Positions 46,167 to 55,571 of a stretch of DNA of 64,000 bases are shown here, piece after piece. The translations under genes and the position numbers were made by a program. The notes beneath the pieces were generated by a model. It was given only the letters and a program-made list of their open reading frames with translations, had not been told where the DNA came from and searched no databases. Every line of letters starts with the position of its first letter. Positions within the stretch are counted from its first letter, which is position 1. The stretch covers positions 62,001 through 126,000 of the forward strand of contig JAHCMI010000015.1 of assembly GCA_019192545.1 (NCBI GenBank). The letters run 5' to 3'. This DNA comes from Rivularia sp. MS3 (lineage in GTDB: Bacteria; Cyanobacteriota; Cyanobacteriia; Cyanobacteriales; Nostocaceae).

Positions 46167-47501
46167 ATGAAGCAGAATTTAAACAATGCTCGGCAAAATT
46201 TTTTGCAAAGACGTTACGCAGTTAGTTTGGGAAGACGTTACGTTCTAGCGGCTGCAAGCGTTATGTTGATGGGTGTAATCGGATGCTCGCAATTAAATAA
46301 TAATAATAATCGCGCTTTTGCACAATCCCAAGCACCGCAATCAGAACTTCCAATTTCTGACAAGCCTGCATCAATTGATAGGTCATTAGTATCAGCTAAT
46401 ACAAAGTTTGGGTTTAATTTATTTTCTCAATTGTTAGTACAAGATAATAATAAAAATATCTTTTTTTCACCCTCGAGTATAGCTCTTGCTTTATCTATGA
46501 CTTATAACGGTGCTAGTGGTAGCACTCAAGAAGAAATGGCAAAAGCCCTTGAACTGCAAGGAATGAGTCTGCAACAAATAAATGCTAATTACGCAGAATT
46601 AAAAGCGAATTTAGAAAATCCCGATCCTCAAGTAACCTTAAATATAGCTAATTCGCTATGGGTAAATCGGAATACAAGTTTGAAGCCAAAATTTATTGAG
46701 AATAATCAGACTTATTATCAAGCCCAAGTAACAAATTTAAATTTTGCGGATACTCAGGCTTCGGATAAAATTAATGATTGGATTAAAGAAAATACAGCAG
46801 GAAAGATAGATAAAGTTATAAACAAAATTGACCCTGACGAAGTACTTTTTTTACTTAATGCTATTTATTTTAAGGGTAGTTGGACAGCAGCATTTCAGCC
46901 GGATAAAACTGCGGAATTTCCTTTTTATCTTTCATCAGGTGAAGAAAAACAACATCCGATGATGTCACAATCTGGTGAATATAAATATTATGAAACTAAC
47001 GAATTTCAAGCTGTGAGTTTACCTTATGGGGAAAATAGTAGAGTTAGTCTTTATATCTTTTTACCCAAACAAAATTCCGAACTAAAACTATTTTATGAAA
47101 ATTTGAATGCAGCTAATTGGGAGAAATGGATGTCCCAGTTTATTAAGCGAGAAGGTTTTGTACGTATACCCCGCTTTAAAACAGACTACGAAACTACATT
47201 GAATGACGCGCTTTGGGCTTTAGGAATGCAAGAAGCATTTACTAATAATGCAAATTTTTCGGAAATGGGCAATAACCTTAAAATTAGCCAAGTCAAACAT
47301 AAAACTTTTGTGGAAGTGAATGAAGAAGGAACAGAGGCTGCTGCAACAACTTCAGTTGGAATACAATTGACTTCAGCACAACTGCCCTCCCAAAAGCCAT
47401 TCGATATGATTGTTAACCGTCCTTTTTTCTGCGCTATTCGCGATAATCAAACCCAAAGCATCTTATTTATGGGTTCAATTGTCGAGCCGATTGATGGTTA
47501 A
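46167..47501 (+). CDS. Serpin family serine protease inhibitor, predicted lipoprotein
   Basis: 444 residues. A basic N-terminus and hydrophobic segment end in LMGVIGCSQ, a lipobox with Cys near 40, so the protein is probably lipid-anchored outside the cytosol. The serpin fold follows: FNLFSQLLVQDNNKNIFFSP, SIALALSMTYNGASGSTQEE, FLLNAIYFKGSWTAAFQ, and KTFVEVNEEGTEAAATT. The hinge EEGTEAAATT is of the inhibitory type. Counting from it puts the scissile P1-P1' bond near Thr-Ser in IQLTSAQ. The end NRPFFCAIRDNQTQSILFMG is the usual C-terminal strand. Serpins trap serine or cysteine proteases; the target is unknown. A subtilase gene lies 6 kb upstream. The ATG at 46167 is chosen because the leader needs its basic start. 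Confidence 0.93.
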   Translation: MKQNLNNARQNFLQRRYAVSLGRRYVLAAASVMLMGVIGCSQLNNNNNRAFAQSQAPQSELPISDKPASIDRSLVSANTKFGFNLFSQLLVQDNNKNIFFSPSSIALALSMTYNGASGSTQEEMAKALELQGMSLQQINANYAELKANLENPDPQVTLNIANSLWVNRNTSLKPKFIENNQTYYQAQVTNLNFADTQASDKINDWIKENTAGKIDKVINKIDPDEVLFLLNAIYFKGSWTAAFQPDKTAEFPFYLSSGEEKQHPMMSQSGEYKYYETNEFQAVSLPYGENSRVSLYIFLPKQNSELKLFYENLNAANWEKWMSQFIKREGFVRIPRFKTDYETTLNDALWALGMQEAFTNNANFSEMGNNLKISQVKHKTFVEVNEEGTEAAATTSVGIQLTSAQLPSQKPFDMIVNRPFFCAIRDNQTQSILFMGSIVEPIDG

Positions 47502-47548
47502 CAAATTGATAGTTAACAATAGGACAGTAAATTAACACTTCCATCAAA

Positions 47549-48742
47549 CTAAACTGTTGGAGGAGATGTTTTTGATGCAGCTACATCAACAGAAGGGACG
47601 CTGAGTTCGGAATTAGTGTCCTCTGTTTGCTTATGGTAAGAATCTTCACTTGGCTCCATCGCGATTTCATCTTTTTCACTATGAGAAATAGAAGGGCGTA
47701 CAGCATCCAAAGCTGTTTTGATTACAACTGCACTGGGTACCGCTACAATTACACCTAAAAGTCCGCCAATTCTAGCTCCCGTTAATACAGAAATTAAAAC
47801 CCATACGGGATTTAAACCAGTAAAACTGCCCAAAATTCTGGGAGCGATAATATTTTCTAGTATCTGCTGTACGATAACGGCAGCCATTAATGCTTTCATG
47901 CCAATCCAGAAATCTTGTAAAGCAACTAAAGATGTGGTGAGGGCAATACCTACAGAGCCGCCGAAAGGAATTAGAGCCATAATACCAATAGTCAAGCCAA
48001 AAAGTAGACCAAAAGGTACTTTTAGCCATAAAAATGTTGGAATTAAGGCTGATGCCATGCAAATAGATAAAATTAGCTGAGTGATAAAGAAATTTTGAAA
48101 GCTAAGACGTACTGTTTCTGAAAAAGGATTGCGAAACTTTGCAGGAAGCCAACCTACCAAGCTTTGCCAAAGTTCTCCCCCATGTTGCAACAGATAAAAA
48201 GTTAAAACCATAGTTAGAACAATATCGAGCAAACTTGTTACCGTGACTACCGCTAAATTCAAAACTTGTCCGGCAATCGCTTGTAATTGTCCTTTGACAC
48301 GGTCGTTTATCTGTACCAATAAAGCATCCAAGTTAATTGGTAAACCCAAACCCTCGGCTTTTTGATTTAACATCATTAGCTGGCTGCGCCCAGAGTCAAT
48401 TAATTCTGGTAAACGAGCTACCAGTTGTTGAGCTTGAGTAAGAGCTAAAGGAACTAGTGTAACACCTAAAGCTAATAAAATAGATAAAGTCAGTAAAAAT
48501 ACTAAAATTGCTATGGGTTCACGCTGTAAGCCTTGACGCTCCATCCAGGTTACGGGATAGTTGAGCAGAAACGCTAGCACTGAAGCTCCGGCTAAAATAA
48601 CTATCAGCGAATGGAAGTAATCAAAAATTACTGAAAACGCCCAGCCGTTAATTACTAACAGCGGAGCAACAACGGCGATCGCGCCGATTCGCGCTATTGG
48701 TGTTAAGCTTTGCCACCAGTTAAGAAGCTTAAGTGTGTGCAT
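47549..48742 (-). CDS. AI-2E family (PerM-like) membrane transporter
   Basis: 397 residues with about seven or eight membrane segments, a large soluble loop near 130-220, and the family's C-terminal GLTIGIMALIPFGGSVGIAL and GLLGVIVAVPSAVVIKTALD motifs. The last 50 residues are polar and variable. Family members export autoinducer-2 or act as ion/proton antiporters; substrates in cyanobacteria are not known. The gene converges with the serpin gene, 47 bases apart, and is divergent from the next gene. Confidence 0.88.
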   Translation of the reverse strand: MHTLKLLNWWQSLTPIARIGAIAVVAPLLVINGWAFSVIFDYFHSLIVILAGASVLAFLLNYPVTWMERQGLQREPIAILVFLLTLSILLALGVTLVPLALTQAQQLVARLPELIDSGRSQLMMLNQKAEGLGLPINLDALLVQINDRVKGQLQAIAGQVLNLAVVTVTSLLDIVLTMVLTFYLLQHGGELWQSLVGWLPAKFRNPFSETVRLSFQNFFITQLILSICMASALIPTFLWLKVPFGLLFGLTIGIMALIPFGGSVGIALTTSLVALQDFWIGMKALMAAVIVQQILENIIAPRILGSFTGLNPVWVLISVLTGARIGGLLGVIVAVPSAVVIKTALDAVRPSISHSEKDEIAMEPSEDSYHKQTEDTNSELSVPSVDVAASKTSPPTV

Positions 48743-48856
48743 AAAAAAAAAGCCAATTGCCGTTGGACAAAAAATGAAATCGAACGATTATAAGTTTATT
48801 ATCCCCGACTACAGACCAATCTTTTATCCCCCTAGTTCAGGATTTTACTCAGACTA

Positions 48857-49246
48857 ATGAAGCATTTTGAATCTAATAATTCAAGAAAAATAAAAAGACA
48901 GGACATTTCTCTTCTGGGAATGCTTATATATTTAATTCCTGTAATTGGGTTTTTCCCATCTTTATGGACGCTGTATCGGCGTGAAGGAAGCCGGGAACAA
49001 TTAAGAACATCTCGTTTGTCAATTACATTAGCATTAACTTGGTGTATAGGATACATTCTGTTGGGGAGTGGAGCTTCTACTTCTGAATTTTTCGCGCTGC
49101 GTTTGCAGATTCTTAACAGCTTTGTAACGAGCGGTTATTTTGTAGTAAGTGCTTGGTTGATTATTCGCACTGTTAAAGGTAAGCCCCAAAAAGTACCAGG
49201 ATTCAGCCAATTTGCCGAAAAAGTACTGGATAAATATTTGTCTTAA
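48857..49246 (+). CDS. Small integral membrane protein of unknown function
   Basis: 129 residues with about four hydrophobic segments (LLGMLIYLIPVIGFFPSLWT near 20, LSITLALTWCIGYILLGSGA near 54, then FALRLQILNSFVTSGYFVVS and AWLIIRTV). The loop WTLYRREGSREQLRTSR between segments is very basic. I associate this type with conserved proteins of filamentous cyanobacteria, but it has no named family that I recognise. It is divergent from the AI-2E gene. Confidence 0.72.
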   Translation: MKHFESNNSRKIKRQDISLLGMLIYLIPVIGFFPSLWTLYRREGSREQLRTSRLSITLALTWCIGYILLGSGASTSEFFALRLQILNSFVTSGYFVVSAWLIIRTVKGKPQKVPGFSQFAEKVLDKYLS

Positions 49247-49547
49247 TTTATCTTTAACGAGGTAGAAATATTTTTATAAGGGTAGATTAAATACTTAGGA
49301 AAAGTGTTTTTTATTACGCTTTGATATTAATATCTTTACAGTTAGATTTAGTATAAAGCTACCATACTTCTATAAAACATCTCCGGATAAACTAAAAAAA
49401 TAGGAGAAATACTGCTATAAGTGTTGTGGTTGACACGAAAGTTGCATAGTTAGCACTGATAATTAAGAGTTAGCTATTATGGGTTGATTCGTCTGCTCAG
49501 ATGCAAAGCAGAAATTTGAATTTTTATCAATAAGTGTGAGGAAGTCA
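49247..49547. other. Spacer upstream of the LCP gene
   Basis: About 300 AT-rich bases with no recognised feature. It probably holds the LCP promoter. Confidence 0.45.
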
Positions 49548-50975
49548 GTGACCATTCAAAGAACTTCGGCGCAAGATAACCATTCTGCGTCCCCTCCCAA
49601 ATCAAAAGACAATAAAGACAGTAACCCAAAATCCGGAAGGTGGTTATGGTTCTGGGTCGGTATGAGTGGTATTGCGATGATATCGGCTACTGCAGGAGCG
49701 CTTTTAGCGGTTTCTTTAAGCAGTACTCCTTTGATGCAAGCGAGTTTAAGCGCAGATGAAGCGGCTGTATTCGAGAGCGATAGTATTGCTGGGGGTGGGC
49801 TACGTTTTTCCGAATTAACTCGCCCTGTCAACGTTTTAGTTATGGGAATGAGCGTACTTCCCCCTGATGTACAAAATCCTCCATCTAAAGTCAGAGATTT
49901 GGGATATCTCCCTCAAGTCAATTCTTTTGATGGTCTTGCTGATGTCATGCTGCTGATAAAGTTCGATCCTCAGAATAAAAAATTGACTATGCTTTCTGTA
50001 CCCAGGGATACTCGTACTAGAGTAAAAGGGTATGGAATTAAAAAAATAAATTCTTCCAATGTATATGGTGGCCCTGCTTTAAGCGCTAAGACAGTAAGTA
50101 ACTTGTTAGAAGGAGTTGCAATCGACCGCTACATGCGGATTAATGTTTTAGGAGTAGGTAAGTTAATTGATGCTCTAGGAGGAGTAACGGTAAACGTTCC
50201 CGAAGATTTGAAGTATCAAGATGATTCCCAGCATTTATACATCAATTTAAAAGCCGGTAAACAGCATCTTAATGGCGATAAAGCACTACAACTTCTACGT
50301 TTTCGTAATGATGGTAGAGGAGATATTGGTCGGATTCAACGCCAGCAACTGGTTATGCGAGCTTTAATGGATCAAGCTCTGAATCCAGCGACTTTAGCAC
50401 AATTACCTAAAATTCTAAATGTAGTTAAAGAACATATTGATACTAATTTGACAGTTGAAGAATTATTAGCGCTAGTAGGGTTTGGAGTACGAACCAATCG
50501 CTCTAATATGCAAATGTTGATGTTACCAGGAAGATTTAGCACTCCGAAAGAGTACAGTGCTAGCTACTGGATACCGAGTCCTCGCCGTATTAGCGCTATG
50601 ATGGCTCAGCATTTTGGAGTGGAAACTGAAGATGAATTGCAACCGGTAGATCCCTCATCTTTACGCATCGCAATTCAAAATCATACCGGCAGCGATGATG
50701 TTAGTTTCCGGCGCTTAATTAGGAATTTACGAAAAGCCGGTTATGGTAGAATTTACATTGCTAAAAGTTGGAGCCAACCTTTAAAAGTGACTCGTGTTGT
50801 TGCTCAACAGGGAGACGAAAACAGTGCTGAATCAGTTCGCAGCCTTCTAGGATTTGGAGAAGTACGAGTCGAAAGCACTGGTAGTTTAAACTCTGATATC
50901 AGCATTCAGGTAGGCGAAGATTGGTTGGAAAAGCTTTCGGCTCCTGAATCTTCTGATGATATTCCGTTACTGTAA
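49548..50975 (+). CDS. LytR-CpsA-Psr (LCP) family protein with C-terminal LytR_C domain
   Basis: 475 residues from GTG at 49548, preceded 6 bases earlier by GAGG; a GTG at 49536 would overlap that site. A cytoplasmic polar start leads into one membrane segment (WLWFWVGMSGIAMISATAGA). The LCP catalytic domain follows: ADVMLLIKFDPQNKKLTMLS, VPRDTRTRV with the Arg residues, YMRINVLGVGKLIDALGGV, and LLRFRNDGRGDIGRIQRQQ. Residues from about 370 form a LytR_C domain (LRIAIQNHTGSDDVSFRRLI). LCP enzymes transfer lipid-linked polymers onto peptidoglycan; in cyanobacteria exopolysaccharide attachment is likely. Confidence 0.93.
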   Translation: MTIQRTSAQDNHSASPPKSKDNKDSNPKSGRWLWFWVGMSGIAMISATAGALLAVSLSSTPLMQASLSADEAAVFESDSIAGGGLRFSELTRPVNVLVMGMSVLPPDVQNPPSKVRDLGYLPQVNSFDGLADVMLLIKFDPQNKKLTMLSVPRDTRTRVKGYGIKKINSSNVYGGPALSAKTVSNLLEGVAIDRYMRINVLGVGKLIDALGGVTVNVPEDLKYQDDSQHLYINLKAGKQHLNGDKALQLLRFRNDGRGDIGRIQRQQLVMRALMDQALNPATLAQLPKILNVVKEHIDTNLTVEELLALVGFGVRTNRSNMQMLMLPGRFSTPKEYSASYWIPSPRRISAMMAQHFGVETEDELQPVDPSSLRIAIQNHTGSDDVSFRRLIRNLRKAGYGRIYIAKSWSQPLKVTRVVAQQGDENSAESVRSLLGFGEVRVESTGSLNSDISIQVGEDWLEKLSAPESSDDIPLL

Positions 50976-51338
50976 TTATACTTTTGAGCCAGCTTTTCGA
51001 GAAACAGCTAGCAGCATAGAAAGTGGATGCGTGTAAGTTACGCGGTTATACCGTAATTTTACTAATGTTGCTAATTAATTATTGTTAATTTCGTAGAAAA
51101 ATTGAACCTTCGAGGTCACTTGACTATTATTCTTTTCACTTTATTCAAAGACTGATTAATTGCCTCTCTTATATAGAGAGGTAATTTTGTGGAATACGTG
51201 ACAGTAGCTATTCAACTGATTCTTCAATGCAAATAAAAGCTGCAATATTTCAGCAAGCATCAGTTGTATCTAATTCTATTCTAAGCTAAAAAAAGATTAA
51301 CACCCGAGCGAATCAATAATTGTAAATAATTCCATACT
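50976..51338. other. Spacer with the LCP terminator
   Basis: 363 bases between converging genes. A hairpin at 51158-51187 is the only clear element. Confidence 0.5.
51158..51187 (+). terminator. Terminator hairpin after the LCP gene
   Basis: AATTGCCTCTC and GAGAGGTAATT (one G-T pair) around TTATATA, followed by TTG on the plus strand. It is nearly symmetric and could serve both converging genes. Confidence 0.55.
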
Positions 51339-52238
51339 TTACGAAGAAACTTCTAAAATCCAATCTTGTAAAATCGGATTGACCAATTCTGGAGCTTCGT
51401 CTTGGGGGCAATGTCCTATACCTTCTAAAGGTATAAATTTACACACTTGTGGGAACTCAGCAAATTCTCGCCCTAATTCTACTGGTTCCCAAGGGTCGGC
51501 AGTTCCCCATAAAATAATAGCTGGACAAGGTAATTTGGGTAAAAGGTCTTCTGCTAAAGGACCTTGAGAATAAGCTGTAAAAGCTATAAAGACAGAGGCT
51601 GCACCTGGATCTTTTGCTGGTGCCATTAAAATATCTATCAATTCATCTGTTACTGCTTCGCTGGTAGGATAAGCTTGTAGCAAAATAGAGCGCACGGTTT
51701 TAGGTTTCGCAATTTGATTAAAAAAGAATTCCCCTACTGATTTGATAGATAGTATGCGCTGTAGTAAAGGCGCTCCCATACGCCGATACATTGGTAATTC
51801 TGCTTGCTTGCGTTCGTGTAAAAGCCTAAGAGAACAGTTGAGCAAAGCTACACTTGAGACAATATCTGGATTATCTACAGCAGCTTGCATTGCTACAATA
51901 CACCCAATAGAATTTCCTACTAAATGAGCCGATTCACCTACTACCTGACGGCAAAAATCAGCTATTTGCTGTCCCCAAATTTCAAATGTATAAGCAATTT
52001 CTTCTCCCGGTTTTGGTTTAGCTGAAGCTCCAAAGCCAATCAAATCAATTGCATAAACGCGAAAATTTTTTGCTAACACCGGGATATTTTTTCTAAAATG
52101 TCCCCACGAAGCGCCAAAACCGTGTATCAAGACAACCGCAGAACCGCTAGTTCCTTGGGTTTGATAGCAAATAGGAAAACCTTGCCAAATCCAAGTTTTT
52201 GTTGAACTAAACACTGGGGTGGAAGTAGAAGTACTCAT
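51339..52238 (-). CDS. Alpha/beta-fold hydrolase
   Basis: 299 residues. Oxyanion motif VVLIHGFGASWGHFRKN near 32-48, nucleophile elbow HLVGNSIGCIVAMQ near 110 (Ser), acid WGTADPWEP near 245, and catalytic His in GIGHCPQDEAPE near 275. It belongs to the broad haloalkane-dehalogenase/epoxide-hydrolase-like group common in cyanobacteria; some relatives are pheophytinase-like. The substrate cannot be told from sequence. It is transcribed alone. Confidence 0.88.
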   Translation of the reverse strand: MSTSTSTPVFSSTKTWIWQGFPICYQTQGTSGSAVVLIHGFGASWGHFRKNIPVLAKNFRVYAIDLIGFGASAKPKPGEEIAYTFEIWGQQIADFCRQVVGESAHLVGNSIGCIVAMQAAVDNPDIVSSVALLNCSLRLLHERKQAELPMYRRMGAPLLQRILSIKSVGEFFFNQIAKPKTVRSILLQAYPTSEAVTDELIDILMAPAKDPGAASVFIAFTAYSQGPLAEDLLPKLPCPAIILWGTADPWEPVELGREFAEFPQVCKFIPLEGIGHCPQDEAPELVNPILQDWILEVSS

Positions 52239-53099
52239 AGAAAATCAGTTTTATATATAAGTAAATAAACGCAAAAATATAACGAAACTAACATTTTTGT
52301 GGTTTTAATAATTTCAAAATTTACCTTTAAAAACACATCATATAAACTATTTTTACTTGTATATAATATAAGTTTACTAAACTATTAAGCTGGTTGAAAA
52401 GACAGTATTTTTACCCTTGACACTATTAAAATGCTTAATTTATAACGTCACTATAATTAGAAGAAAAGACTACTGACAAGATATAATACGACTCAACTTA
52501 AGGACGATGGTCAATAAACCGAGCTTTTAGCATCTTGATATTTTACTACTCATTTACAGTTGCTATAGTTTATCTTTATCAAAATTTTGCTTATTTGTTG
52601 TATCCAAAGGAGAAATTCTGTGAATATTTTGTCCAAACATAAATATTAATAGTAACCCGAATATAGATACTTTTAGTGTCTCTCATATAAATTAATTTCA
52701 GTATTTGTTCTGATGTAAGTTAAATAAATTAATTTTACATAAATATTTTTTTGGGCGACAAAAAAATGAAACATTGAGATGCAAAATAAAAAAGTACGTC
52801 CTGGGAAAGTGCAATAGACATAGCGCTTCTATTAATTATTACTGCTTTTAATAGCTTGTGACAATAACTCTGCTACGTGCAGGAGAATGCGAAAAAACAC
52901 AAACACCATCGGACGCAATGCCAAAAAGATAAATCTAGTTTGATTCAGTAGTTTCACAATTTACGACTACTGAGTGCCAATTATAAAATTATTAGATATC
53001 AGTTAAGCATCTACACAGATGGTGGCTTGAAAACGGACGCACGCCCACCACATTCAAAATGTGTTTTGCTGTTTCCAGTTCCTTCCAGCAACCAACAAT
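52239..53099. other. Gene-free stretch between the hydrolase and thioredoxin-like genes
   Basis: 861 AT-rich bases between divergent genes. An imperfect hairpin TGGTGGC...GCCCACCA lies near 53020-53050, shortly before the next gene. Nothing else was recognised. Confidence 0.5.
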
Positions 53100-53654
53100 A
53101 TGAGTGTACTAAAAAAAATGGATAGCCCCATAGGAAAATACGCACCTGATTTTGAACTGCCAGGAATTGACAATCAAGTACACCATCTAAGACGTTATTT
53201 AGAAAAATTCCGTGCAGTTGGCGTAATTTCGATGTGCAACCGTTGCTCCTACGTAGGGTTGTATATAGATAAATTAAAAAAATTACAAACAGAACTTGGC
53301 AAACAAGGCTTTACCTTAATTGGAGTCAACGGCAACATAGCCCAAAACGATCCGAATGAAAGCTTTGATAATATGAAATGTTTTGCCAGGGAACAGCAAT
53401 TAAATTTCCCTTATTTATGGGACTCCACCCAAGATGTGACTCGTAGCTTTGGTGCCACTAAAACACCAATGGCATTTTTAATAGATAAAGACGGTATTAT
53501 ACGCTACAAAGGTCAAGTTGATAGTAATGCTCAACAGGTTGATTCACCGCAAACAGCTTATTTAAAGAATGCTGTTATCTCCTTATTAAAAGGTCAAGAT
53601 ATAGATATAACTGAAACAGAAGCTCTAGGTAGTAGTTTGGTATGGAGAAACTAG
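53100..53654 (+). CDS. Thioredoxin-family (AhpC/TSA-like) protein
   Basis: 184 residues from ATG at 53100; an in-frame ATG at 53061 would add an unlikely Cys/Phe-rich start. SPIGKYAPDFELPGIDNQVH begins the thioredoxin fold, MCNRCSYVG holds a CxxC pair at about 45-48, and GATKTPMAFLIDKDGIIRYKGQVDS in pieces is the cis-Pro and strand region. Relatives usually read CNHCPYV. The fold suggests a thiol-disulfide oxidoreductase or a peroxiredoxin-like protein. It has no signal peptide. It lies 71 bases before pyrH on the same strand. Confidence 0.85.
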   Translation: MSVLKKMDSPIGKYAPDFELPGIDNQVHHLRRYLEKFRAVGVISMCNRCSYVGLYIDKLKKLQTELGKQGFTLIGVNGNIAQNDPNESFDNMKCFAREQQLNFPYLWDSTQDVTRSFGATKTPMAFLIDKDGIIRYKGQVDSNAQQVDSPQTAYLKNAVISLLKGQDIDITETEALGSSLVWRN

Positions 53655-53725
53655 AGACAGATAGTCAATAAGACTGATATCTTAAATGGTACGGCAAATA
53701 CAAATTTTGGATAAAGCTTAACTTC

Positions 53726-54454
53726 ATGGGAACAGGTTACCGACGGGTTTTACTTAAACTGAGCGGTGAAGCCTTAATGGGCAGTATGGGCTACGGAATT
53801 GATCCCGAGGTGGTTAATTCTATAGCTTCGGAAGTAAAAGAGGTTGTAGCCACAGGCGTTCAGCTTGCCATAGTAGTGGGAGGCGGAAACATATTTCGCG
53901 GTATGAAAGCTGCTTCGGCGGGTATGGATAGGGCTACCGCTGATTACATCGGGATGATTGCTACAGTCATGAATGCGATGACGCTGCAAGAATCCCTCGA
54001 ACGAATAGGTGTCTCTACGCGCCTGCAAACCGCGATCGCAATGCAAGAAGTAGCCGAACCTTATATACGCCGTAAAGCCATCAATCATCTAGAATCAGGA
54101 TTGGTGGTTATTTTTGGTGCTGGTTCGGGAAATCCCTTCTTTACTACCGATACTACCGCTGCATTAAGGGCAGCTGAAATAGATGCGGAAGTAATTTTTA
54201 AAGCTACGAAGGTAGACGGAGTGTACGATTCCGATCCAACTCAAAATAGTAACGCCAAGCGATACAAGTCGCTAACATACGCACATGTTTTAAATAAGGA
54301 ATTGCGAGTAATGGATAGTACTGCGATAGCCTTATGTAAAGAAAACGATATCCCAATTCTTGTCTTTGACTTGAACGTGCGGGGTAATATCCACCGCGCA
54401 GTCATGGGAGAATCCATTGGCACCCTTGTGGGAGGTTCTTGTGAAATTAGCTGA
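53726..54454 (+). CDS. pyrH: UMP kinase
   Basis: 242 residues, the usual length. It phosphorylates UMP to UDP and forms hexamers regulated by GTP and UTP. Motifs: [13 protein letters not shown] at the start, [11 protein letters not shown] near 50, [13 protein letters not shown], the acid block [17 protein letters not shown], and VDGVYDSDP. The stop overlaps the frr start by 14 bases, so the two are translationally coupled, an arrangement common in bacteria. Confidence 0.97.
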   Translation: MGTGYRRVLLKLSGEALMGSMGYGIDPEVVNSIASEVKEVVATGVQLAIVVGGGNIFRGMKAASAGMDRATADYIGMIATVMNAMTLQESLERIGVSTRLQTAIAMQEVAEPYIRRKAINHLESGLVVIFGAGSGNPFFTTDTTAALRAAEIDAEVIFKATKVDGVYDSDPTQNSNAKRYKSLTYAHVLNKELRVMDSTAIALCKENDIPILVFDLNVRGNIHRAVMGESIGTLVGGSCEIS

Positions 54455-54989
54455 AGCTGAAAGTACAATGAAAAAGAGTGTTGAAGCAACTCAACGCTCT
54501 TTCAACACGATTCGCACCGGTCGTGCTAATTCAAGTTTGCTAGATAAGATTATGGTTAACTACTACGATGTAGATACACCTTTAAAGTCTTTGGCAAATA
54601 TTGGTACGCCGGATGCTACCACCATAACCATTCAACCCTACGACCAAAGCAGCTTAGGTAACATCGAAAAAGCTATTTCGATGTCCGACGTAGGTTTAAC
54701 TCCCAATAATGATGGTTCTATTATTAGGTTGAATATTCCGCCTTTAACTGAAGAACGTCGTAAAGAATTTGTCAAACTCGCTGCGAAGTATGCCGAGGAA
54801 GGTCGTGTTGCTATTCGCAATATTCGTCGGGATGCTTTAGATACGGTTCGCAAGCAGGAAAAAAATGCTGAAATTTCTGAAGATGAATCGCGAGATTTGC
54901 AAGACGAAGTGCAAAAATTGACGAATAAGTATACGAGCAAAATAGATGATTTATTAGGGGAGAAAGAAAAAGAAATCACAACTGTTTAA
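54441..54989 (+). CDS. frr: Ribosome recycling factor
   Basis: 182 residues from GTG at 54441, preceded by GGAGG 5 bases earlier. The GTG start gives the normal family beginning ([20 protein letters not shown]) and is preferred over an upstream frame of eight codons inside pyr[33 protein letters not shown] and the C-terminal helix [19 protein letters not shown] mark RRF, which with EF-G splits post-termination ribosomes. Overlaps pyrH by 14 bases. Confidence 0.96.
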   Translation: MKLAEAESTMKKSVEATQRSFNTIRTGRANSSLLDKIMVNYYDVDTPLKSLANIGTPDATTITIQPYDQSSLGNIEKAISMSDVGLTPNNDGSIIRLNIPPLTEERRKEFVKLAAKYAEEGRVAIRNIRRDALDTVRKQEKNAEISEDESRDLQDEVQKLTNKYTSKIDDLLGEKEKEITTV

Positions 54990-55571
54990 GATGTGAATTG
55001 AATCAGCGCAGAGTTGGAAGTTATAAGTGTGAAATTTCAAGTTAACTTCTAGCTCTGGGCTTTTATTAGATATTTTAAAGCGGGTACTATCCCTGATATT
55101 CGCCTTTTACAATCGTAAATACTGAATTATTTTCTATAAAAAATCGTACAAAGAGACCGCCAAATGGCATAGCATATAAAAAACTATATTTACTTAAACT
55201 TAATAAAACATCCTCAATATTTAGCGAAAATTTTTTAATTGCTAAAGGCGATTAATTGTAATTTATTAACGGTTATAGAAACCATACAGATTTTCATGTA
55301 AATTTAAATACATATAAGTAAAGTTAAATTATGTAAGGCTTACTAGTAGAGAAAAAGAATATTAAAAGCATAAATACAATAAATCGGTTAAAAATGAAAT
55401 TTGAATAGTTATATTTACGGATGAATATAGTTATTCAAGAATAATTATTGAGATAAATACAAATAATTCCGAGTAAAATAGCGGACGGTTTAAGTCATAG
55501 AATCGGAAATAGTTTAGTTGGATAACACCTTCATTCACATACACCATTATTGAGGAGCAAAGTTTAACCAT
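54990..55571. other. Spacer between frr and the reductase gene, with terminator
   Basis: 582 bases. The frr terminator is at 55009-55064. The rest is AT-rich with the next promoter presumably near 55400-55550. Confidence 0.5.
55009..55064 (+). terminator. Terminator of pyrH-frr
   Basis: CAGAGTTGGAAGTTA and TAACTTCTAGCTCTG form a 15-base stem with two mismatches and a long loop, followed by GGCTTTTATT. Confidence 0.6.
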
